DNA from: Silene noctiflora
Lineage: Eukaryota > Streptophyta > Magnoliopsida > Caryophyllales > Caryophyllaceae
Reading direction: 5' to 3'
Length of the DNA stretch: 22,365 nucleotides
NCBI GenBank assembly: GCA_009801015.1
Contig: VHZZ01006389.1
Span: forward strand, 43,570 to 65,934
A program made the translations under genes and the position numbers. Shown in pieces: positions 18,701-22,365 of this stretch. A model generated the notes under the pieces. The model saw only the letters and a list, made by a program, of their open reading frames with translations, made no database searches and was not told the DNA's origin. Position 1 is the first letter of the stretch. The number at the start of each line of letters is the position of its first letter.

Positions 18701-21700
18701 TCGGATCTTGGAGGTAGTCATTTAGTTTAAGATACGTTTTTAGGCGTTCAGAAAACGTATCACTATTCTGCACAATCAATGTATTGGGCTAGAAGACCAG
18801 AAATATCAAATTTGCCTCTGTGGGAGATACTAGTCAATCAATCTGCTTCCCATCCAAAGCTTTCTTATTTACTCATTGCAAGCACTCTTATGCATTGTTG
18901 CCTCCATTCTTACTAACGAGCATGTGTTTGTTGACCATTGATGATCGAGACTAGAATCCCGACACACGCAAACCGAGACCTATTACGAATGCACTAGTGG
19001 GCGATCCCTAACTAGTGCTTGACACTCTCGCTTGCATTCTTGCCGTGAGTTTAGACACGGGTGCGCGTCACGTTCCGGCTCAAAGTACCGGACCGTGACA
19101 CTAGGCATAATATTTTGAGTAATCTTGAAACTAGAATAGAGATTTATCCAAAGAATAAATTATTCAAGGAAATTCCATTATATGGAGTTAAACTAATCTA
19201 TATGGCTCCTGCAAATGGGAGTATTTGGGCTATTTAGAAGCCTCAACGAGTAGAAGTTACTTTTTCTAGAATCTTGGCATTAAAGCACAATACATTCACT
19301 CTAATGTTCATCATTTTAATCTCTGGGGTTGGATGTAGCTGCTACTTTTATTTATGGTCAAATGATGCCGTTATTAGAAGACACTTATTAGCAACTTCCT
19401 AGGGGCATGACACTCCCACAGGTAGATTATACACTTGTGAAGCTCATAGGAATTGGATGAAACTGGATAGGTCCCTTGTATATTCTATGTGGTTGCAACA
19501 TCAACTCACTTCTCACTTCTGCTCAAGTTAGATGATCGTGTCTCTAAACATCTCTTCCCTTTCTTATTATCATCAATCATCAAGTTCAGATATAAGCCTA
19601 CGGCCTACGGCCTTCAGATTGGGCTGAAGAATCCTCATTTCTTCAAAATGTTCAAGGTTTCTGGGATGATAAGGTTCGTGAGTTCCCTATGACTAACTTA
19701 TTTCTTAATTGGAAATTGTTAAACATCCCAATCCTCAAAAAGCTTAACAGGAATAACTACTCTAATCTGTCACAGCGAGCTAAGTAAGCTTTGAAAATGT
19801 TTGACGACTCCTAGTATACACTTCAATCAACCCAAGAATGATGCTCTTTACTAGAAAGATAAAGACATGCATGAAATTATATTACAGTTTTAGGAATCCC
19901 GAACTGGGTTCCCGTTTTATCAGAGAGAACGGGTTGAAGATATTCAAATGGTTGATGGTAATACGGCGTACTTTCATGCTAAGGAGGTCCATGCTTGATA
20001 ATACCATGTCAATACATGAGCTTGTTTAAGGCTATGATCACTCCTTTAAATGCGCGATTAGGTGGATATCAAGAAGACGTTTGCTTCTGCGAGTTGGAAA
20101 TTCCTTGAGCAAATTATGCCTATTTTTAGTTTCCCTGTTCAGTTTTGTAATTTGAATCTTCACGTGTTACGACCACCAGACTCTCTTTGAGCATCAATGC
20201 TCACATGGTTATTTACATATTTACACGGAAAAGAGGGCAGCAGCAAGGTGATTTCCACTCCCCCTCTACTTTTTGTTCAATGTATGGAAGCACTATCAAG
20301 GATATCCGATTCATCAAATCTGTACCTCAGTTTTCCTATCATCCAAAACGCAGCCAGTAGGGTTTATCATCTTAAATTTTCAAATGACCTTCTCATTTTT
20401 GCAGGAGAGGATCTTCTATCTATTAGAGCAACACTAGATAATTTTTCTAAGCATTGTGGTCTTTAGCCTAACTCTTCTAAGATAAGTATTACCTAGGAGC
20501 GTTTCCCCAAAATGTGTAAGAGCTGATTCCCAATTACACTTTTTTTTTTGAAAGGTGATCGCCCAATTACACTTTTTTTTTCATGGCTTTCCATTGAAAT
20601 TGCTAAACTTACCTAAGATATGTATCACGTGCTTCTCTCCAAAATTAAACATAAGGTTCTTCATTGGACTTCCCAGTGCCTTGTGCTGGGTGTATTCAAC
20701 ACGGTAATATTTGGGCTAGCATAATACTAGTTTTCTTGTTTACTCTTGCCTAAAACCATTGCACGTAGTACTGAAAAACTATGCAAACAATTCATGTGGG
20801 GGGATATACCTCTTCCCATAGTGAGCACATTTGGTTAAAAGAGAGAAGGCGTGTAAAAGAGAAGGGGGTTTTGACATTTGCGAGGTACCTAATTGGAATA
20901 AATATTGTTAATAAGGTGGATGCAGAAGCTCAACATTAACCATGTTTCCTTGTTGCACTTATAAGTATCTCGTTAAAAACAAATACATATTGGAAAGTAG
21001 AAGATAGCGATACCAACTCTTAGAGCTGGAAGTCGTGTATCGGGGTTAGATATAAGTTCATAAGACTTACAGGGGGCAATCCCTCAGTCACTGGTCTTTC
21101 GAAAAGCTGGACCAGGGGAACTAAAACTATGGGTCAAGAATGCTTACAATATTTTACGTGATAACTCATGGGATCTAGTATACTTAGGAGCACCTCAAAA
21201 ACACAGCATGCAATGAGAATCACTAATTTAATAATTACATTATTGAGATTCACAAAAAAATCAGAGAATGTTGTAAAGATAACAGACCTTCTTCTTCTTG
21301 ACAGGTTTGAGGATCTTGACAACACATTTTTCATTATCAGTACTATGAAAACCCTCGAAAACCTCACTATATTTCCCCCTCCCAACCTTCCTCACAACCT
21401 CATAATCATCCTGTTCACTGCCACAATCACAACACAAATCAACCAACTAAAAATTGCATTTCAAGAATATATTGGTTAACTGCGTAAAACCTCACTTAAC
21501 TAAATATAACATAAAACGGTGTTACACAAGTATTTGGGAATAGACAAAGACGAAGCAAAAGAGAAGAGAGGGTGAAAAGAGGGAACTAACCCCCAATGAA
21601 CGGTGAGGGATTCATAATCAGAATAATCCTTAGGACGAACGACATTAACGTCAGAGTAAACCCTAGCCTTGGAGGCGGCGCCAGGGCGACGCATCGACTT

Positions 21701-21922
21701 TCCTATCCTCTGCGCCAGCGTTTCGTATGTCGTCGCCTGCTTCGCTCGGTTAATATTCGGCGACGGCGACGGGAGGGAGAGGGAGATCCTGGACGAGAAG
21801 TGGCGGTGGTGGCGGAAACAAAGAGAGGGAAAGGAGGAGAAGAGATGAAGATTAGGAGTAGAGTTGAATAAGGTTTTGTATTGGAGGGATGACAGGATGA
21901 ATTGCAGAGGCCTTAAGGCCAT
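6711..21922 (-). CDS. Protein kinase CK2 catalytic (alpha) subunit, plastid-type isoform, 10 exons
   Basis: CK2 alpha is a constitutively active, acidophilic Ser/Thr kinase. The plastid form phosphorylates transcription and RNA-binding proteins in chloroplasts. Exons (minus strand): 21922-21591, 21417-21288, 13106-12912, 11052-10895, 9606-9516, 8970-8905, 7687-7605, 7507-7444, 7178-7110, 6770-6711. All introns are GT-AG and phases agree, giving 415 residues. Residues 1 to about 65 are rich in Ser, Arg and Leu with no acidic residue before E67, as in a transit peptide. They begin MALRP like Arabidopsis CKA4. The kinase core shows glycine loop [11 protein letters not shown] (123-133), lysine 145 (VVK), basic cluster [21 protein letters not shown] with catalytic D233, the CK2 hallmark DWG (252-254), and GPE (276-278). 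Residue 101 is Ser where the family has Trp (PKDYSDYES). I infer the plastid location from the N-terminus only. Confidence 0.95.
7238..7330. repeat. Possible SINE-derived fragment
   Basis: The block starting CCTTAATCCCAAAATGATTT and continuing with GGGGTCGGCTGACATGAATT resembles a motif I have met repeatedly in dispersed plant short repeats, often attributed to SINEs. No tRNA-like head with A and B boxes, poly(A) tail or flanking duplication is visible here. This is a weak call from pattern memory. Confidence 0.3.
7879..8038. repeat. G-rich tandem repeat bracketed by inverted ends
   Basis: The left edge CGATTTTGTTTGGATGG and the reverse complement of the right edge (CGATTTTGGTTTGCCTTGG) are similar over about 17 bases. 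Between them are two diverged copies of a unit of about 65 bases, each starting TTGTTTGGAT and becoming very purine-rich (GGGGAGGGAG, GGAGGGGGAGGGATTGGAGG). The plus strand has runs of three or more G close enough for quadruplex structures. The CK2 pre-mRNA carries the C-rich complement. It resembles a small MITE, but no target duplication was found. Confidence 0.5.
8210..8809. mobile_element. Stowaway/mariner-like element, about 600 bp, with GC-rich interior
   Basis: TA dinucleotides flank both ends (8208-8209 and 8810-8811). The ends read CTCCATCTCAAC on the left and, reverse complemented, CTCCCTCCAACTCAAC on the right. A longer inverted match supports this: TCAACAGGATCTTTACATTT (8217 on) pairs with the complement of 8739-8765 over about 28 bases with a few mismatches. 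The middle (about 8275-8690) is clearly more GC-rich than the arms and carries open frames on both strands, none of which I recognise. It sits in CK2 intron 6. The interior may be a captured host fragment, which is inference. Confidence 0.6.
9775..10110. repeat. Degenerate ACCCG/AACCGA repeat tract
   Basis: Over about 330 bases the motifs ACCCGA, AACCGA, GACCCG and TGACCTGA recur irregularly on the plus strand, giving a C-rich, G-poor tract unlike the AT-rich DNA around it. Such degenerate CCCGA tracts are dispersed in many plant genomes. It is not an exact tandem array, and I see no terminal repeats or coding sense. Confidence 0.55.
10331..10581. mobile_element. Small Stowaway-like MITE (about 250 bp)
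   Basis: The left end is TA then CTCCGTCCCAGAAATAGCTTC. The right end reverse complemented contains CCGTCTCAGAGATACCTTC, so 16 of 19 bases agree. Close to the right end, a GAAAGGTATTTCTGA block is repeated as GGAAGGTATCTCTGA. The right boundary and its TA duplication are blurred. The element lies in CK2 intron 4 and has no coding capacity. Confidence 0.55.
11211..11684. mobile_element. Inverted-repeat (foldback or MITE-like) element with 52 bp arms
   Basis: Left arm 11211-11262 (AAGGTGGCACAACTCTTTAG and onward to GTCGAGTATATTC) is the reverse complement of right arm 11633-11684 with only about two mismatches in 52 bases. The 370-base centre is AT-rich and non-coding. Outside the left arm, an AGTCGGTCTTTAATT motif (from about 11182) also occurs in direct orientation just inside the right arm (from about 11615), suggesting extra rearrangement. 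No clear target duplication is visible. Arms this long and alike imply fairly recent origin or gene conversion. Confidence 0.65.
12504..12526. repeat. Perfect short palindrome (10 bp stem, 3 base loop)
   Basis: TTGAACTGGA, TGG, TCCAGTTCAA form a perfect hairpin in CK2 intron 3. There is no following T run and no gene next to it. It may be a remnant of a transposon excision or a chance palindrome. Confidence 0.5.
13827..13909 (+). pseudogene. LINE ORF2 endonuclease, N-terminal fragment
   Basis: This frame begins at ATG 13827 and reads [13 protein letters not shown] followed by [13 protein letters not shown]. That is the first strand and the metal-binding Asn-containing region of apurinic-type LINE endonucleases. 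It is cut at the LTR insertion point, so the open frame running on past 13910 into LTR sequence is artificial. Confidence 0.7.
13905..13909. other. Target-site duplication, left copy (CTAGG)
   Basis: CTAGG immediately precedes the 5' LTR and recurs immediately after the 3' LTR at 19101-19105. Five bases is the normal duplication made by LTR retrotransposon integrases, which supports a single intact insertion. Confidence 0.85.
13910..14519 (+). repeat. 5' LTR (610 bp)
   Basis: It aligns along its length with 18535-19100. It begins AGTAAGGAGCC, where the other LTR begins TGTAAGGAGCC, so the usual terminal TG has mutated here. It ends CCGTGACA. The extra length comes largely from a 57 bp tandem duplication (14135-14248). 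By eye the LTRs differ at roughly 8-10 percent of aligned bases, mostly transitions, plus several indels. Confidence 0.9.
14135..14248. repeat. 57 bp tandem duplication inside the 5' LTR
   Basis: Two copies (14135-14191 and 14192-14248) share ACAATCAATGTATCATGCTA and continue to GGAAGGT with about three differences. The 3' LTR has a single copy, so the duplication arose after insertion. A second short duplication, CCGAGTCCTTTTCCTA twice near 14380-14412, is also specific to this LTR. Confidence 0.85.
14657..14730. repeat. Short tandem duplication upstream of the gag remnant
   Basis: Two copies of a block AAGGGGCCATGAGGCTCGCTT start near 14657 and 14699, about 42 bases apart, with slight differences. 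They lie in the untranslated leader or gag start of the LTR element. Confidence 0.6.
14734..15620 (+). pseudogene. gag remnant of the gypsy element
   Basis: The frame starting at 14734 reads [20 protein letters not shown]. Another frame from about 15004 carries [17 protein letters not shown], resembling the retrotransposon gag core, then a basic tail rich in Arg. A zinc-knuckle start CFLCKGPH is at 15487-15510, but the bases after its His are out of register, so the last Cys is lost or frameshifted. At least two frameshifts separate the parts. In an intact element this protein forms the particle and binds RNA. Confidence 0.7.
15712..16053 (+). pseudogene. Retroviral-type aspartic protease remnant
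   Basis: This stretch reads [19 protein letters not shown], with the active-site triad DTG at 15770-15778. After a frame change it gives [17 protein letters not shown] and [17 protein letters not shown], the usual ending of a plant gypsy protease. The DTG motif is intact but the frame breaks right after it. A TGA follows near 16051. Confidence 0.75.
16340..17215 (+). pseudogene. Reverse transcriptase / RNase H remnant lacking the catalytic core
   Basis: The early fingers are recognisable: [20 protein letters not shown] and LFDQLRG near 16486-16566. Sequence then jumps to the post-palm region ([31 protein letters not shown] near 16615-16740). The segment that should hold the YxDD active site is absent, an internal deletion of roughly 100 residues compared with the family. 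RNase H follows ([20 protein letters not shown]), where the first catalytic Asp is Asn, and ends near [17 protein letters not shown]. The polymerase is certainly inactive. Confidence 0.8.
17880..17948. repeat. 7 bp minisatellite (AGAGGTC)n
   Basis: Nine perfect AGAGGTC units plus six bases of a tenth run without a mismatch in the integrase remnant. Because 7 is not a multiple of 3, each unit shifts the frame; three units code for a 7-residue repeat (QRSEVRG). The perfection contrasts with the decay around it, so the expansion is probably recent slippage. Confidence 0.95.
18032..18233. repeat. About 100 bp tandem duplication in the integrase C-terminal region
   Basis: Copy 1 (18032-18131) and copy 2 (18138-18233) both run from TATTTGGAGAAAGCCT through CATATGAAGAAGTGG to GGTGAAGTTGAACAA, offset by about 106 bases, with small indels. 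Copy 1 has TTCAATGTTGTGACATGG where copy 2 has TTTTGGTGACATGG. Confidence 0.85.
18450..18511. repeat. 31 bp tandem duplication before the 3' LTR
   Basis: Two adjacent 31-base units start GCCCTGCAGATTTCAAGC and differ at two positions. They sit about 25 bases before the 3' LTR. Confidence 0.85.
18523..18534 (+). other. Polypurine tract (second-strand primer site)
   Basis: GGTGGGGGAGAG directly abuts the 3' LTR. This is where plus-strand DNA synthesis starts in LTR retrotransposons. Position and composition both fit, with one T interrupting. Confidence 0.8.
18535..19100 (+). repeat. 3' LTR (566 bp)
   Basis: It starts TGTAAGGAGCC and ends GACCGTGACA, keeping the canonical TG...CA ends. It lacks the 57 bp duplication of the 5' LTR but has small insertions that the 5' copy lacks (for example GATCTCG near 18709 and TCAAAGTACCGG near 19080). 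Confidence 0.9.
19101..19105. other. Target-site duplication, right copy (CTAGG)
   Basis: This is the exact repeat of 13905-13909, directly after the terminal CA of the 3' LTR. LINE sequence resumes here. Confidence 0.85.
19106..21210 (+). pseudogene. LINE ORF2 remnant: end of endonuclease, reverse transcriptase, C-terminal region
   Basis: Fragments in three frames follow the plant L1 ORF2 order: NDAVIRRH and [12 protein letters not shown] (late endonuclease), [46 protein letters not shown] (20253 on), FSNDLLIF where active copies have FADD, and the C-terminal [12 protein letters not shown]. Both loss of the active-site Asp-Asp and many stops make it dead. In active elements this protein nicks target DNA and reverse-transcribes the LINE RNA there. 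Confidence 0.78.
21418..21590 (-). other. CK2 alpha intron 1 (173 bp)
   Basis: Donor GTTAGT follows VHWG, and an acceptor ending GTGGCAG precedes EQDDYEVV. The split Gly codon (GG|T) is restored. This intron separates the transit-peptide exon from the kinase core. Confidence 0.9.
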
Positions 21923-22365
21923 CAATCAATTAATCAATCAAATGATTATGTCTCCTGGATTGGATTTTCTCTCTAGCACTTGCCATTTTAGACCCAAAAG
22001 TTGACGGATCTTCATATGTTTTTTTTTTTTTTTAAATAATTATAAATTAATACTTTGGGGTCGTTTGGTTGATGCGGAAAGTACAAATTCACGTGAAGTA
22101 GAAAATCATCGAAAATAAACTCCCTTTCCTAATTCATGGGAATTTGTAAAAAGTGTTTGGTTACCTATGTGGGAACTCGAGGGTGTCGGTGAGTAGTTTC
22201 CAAAAAAAAATATAATATTTCATAATTATTTCGATTTGATTTAAAGCATATATGTAATATATTTATATACAGAGGCGGGATCCGGTGAGTCCACCTAAAT
22301 ATTTGAGTCCGTGAGTCCTAATAACAGCCATTGGATCTAAAGAAAATGAAGCGCTGAGATTTATC
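21923..22365. other. Upstream flank and promoter side of CK2 alpha
   Basis: This is the start side of the minus-strand CK2 gene. It is AT-rich with a T run at about 22019-22033. From 22056, GGGGTCGTTTGGTTGATGCGG resembles the ends of plant PIF/Harbinger or hAT MITEs (GGGTCGTTTGG), but the opposite end is not found within the window. No confident TATA box. No coding sequence seen. The codon before ATG 21922 is TTG, so that ATG is the first in this frame. Confidence 0.5.

Larger units (their letters stand above)
13910..19100 (+). mobile_element. Ty3/gypsy LTR retrotransposon, complete ends but defective inside (5.2 kb)
   Basis: The element has paired LTRs (13910-14519 and 18535-19100), a CTAGG target duplication, a purine tract before the 3' LTR and remnants in the order gag, protease, reverse transcriptase, RNase H, integrase, which is the Ty3/gypsy order. 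The integrase zinc-finger wording ([14 protein letters not shown] and TCLICQQDK) is typical of plant gypsy elements. Every domain has frameshifts, stops or deletions, so it cannot move by itself. I could not match the bases after the 5' LTR to a known tRNA primer site. It was inserted after the LINE and is antisense to CK2 alpha. Confidence 0.92.
13827..21210 (+). mobile_element. Decayed L1-type LINE, split by an LTR retrotransposon
   Basis: Two plus-strand pieces flank the LTR element: 13827-13909 and about 19106-21210. The first opens an endonuclease-like reading [13 protein letters not shown], the usual start of plant L1 ORF2. The second has the linker motif [11 protein letters not shown] (near 19954), IHELV then GYD, a reverse transcriptase remnant [20 protein letters not shown] (near 20377), [14 protein letters not shown] (near 20785) and [16 protein letters not shown] (near 21140), in plant L1 order. 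Frameshifts and stops are numerous, and the GDFN part of the endonuclease is not found. No ORF1 is seen, and the 3' end stops without poly(A). Limits are approximate. Confidence 0.8.
13107..21287 (-). other. CK2 alpha intron 2 (about 8.2 kb), expanded by nested retrotransposons
   Basis: Donor AAG|GTCTGT follows KPVKKKK and acceptor CTACAG precedes IKREIKIL, so the intron cuts the conserved basic cluster of CK2 exactly in phase 0. Nearly all of its length is a LINE (about 13827-21210) interrupted by an LTR retrotransposon (13910-19100). About 75 bases of non-element sequence remain next to the exon 2 donor. The stretch 13107-13826 shows nothing recognisable, though its last part may be LINE leader. 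Confidence 0.9.

Noticed and set aside
21596-21871. Plus-strand open frame of 91 codons
   Set aside because: Antisense shadow of CK2 exon 1. The minus-strand reading matches the plastid CK2 alpha N-terminus.

Overview
This is nuclear DNA from a flowering plant, probably a eudicot. It holds two long, intron-split genes with GT-AG splice sites. Their proteins closely match plant families known from Arabidopsis, and the surrounding DNA is AT-rich and full of transposon debris. The species cannot be fixed from the sequence. Both host genes lie on the minus strand.

Region 1 (1-4228, minus) is a complete class I formin gene. Four exons assemble to 938 residues: signal peptide, proline-rich extracellular part, one membrane helix, polyproline FH1 and FH2 actin-nucleating domain. 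Region 2 (4229-6710) is its upstream DNA. It carries a CT/T tract and MITE-like fragments, one with TTGTGACGG inverted ends and one Stowaway-like.

Region 3 (6711-21922, minus) is a complete catalytic (alpha) subunit gene of protein kinase CK2. Ten exons join in frame to 415 residues. An N-terminal extension resembling a chloroplast transit peptide makes it the plastid-type isoform (like Arabidopsis CKA4). The gene fills about 15 kb because its introns collected transposable elements: a 600 bp mariner/Stowaway-like element with an unusual interior (intron 6), a smaller one (intron 4), an inverted-repeat element (intron 3) and a G-rich repeat (intron 6).

Intron 2 (about 8.2 kb) is the most eventful part. 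A decayed L1-type LINE on the plus strand, antisense to the host gene, was split by a later Ty3/gypsy LTR retrotransposon (13910-19100). The LTR element is bounded by a 5 bp target duplication, CTAGG, inside the LINE endonuclease region. It keeps both LTRs and remnants of gag, protease, reverse transcriptase, RNase H and integrase, all frameshifted or deleted. It also holds several tandem duplications, including a 7 bp minisatellite.

Region 4 (21923-22365) is the upstream flank of the CK2 gene. The two genes share no pathway that I can see: one builds actin filaments at membranes, the other is a constitutive kinase probably acting in plastids. I found no clear sign of a new gene system. The notable content is the nested insertion history and several unclassified small elements.
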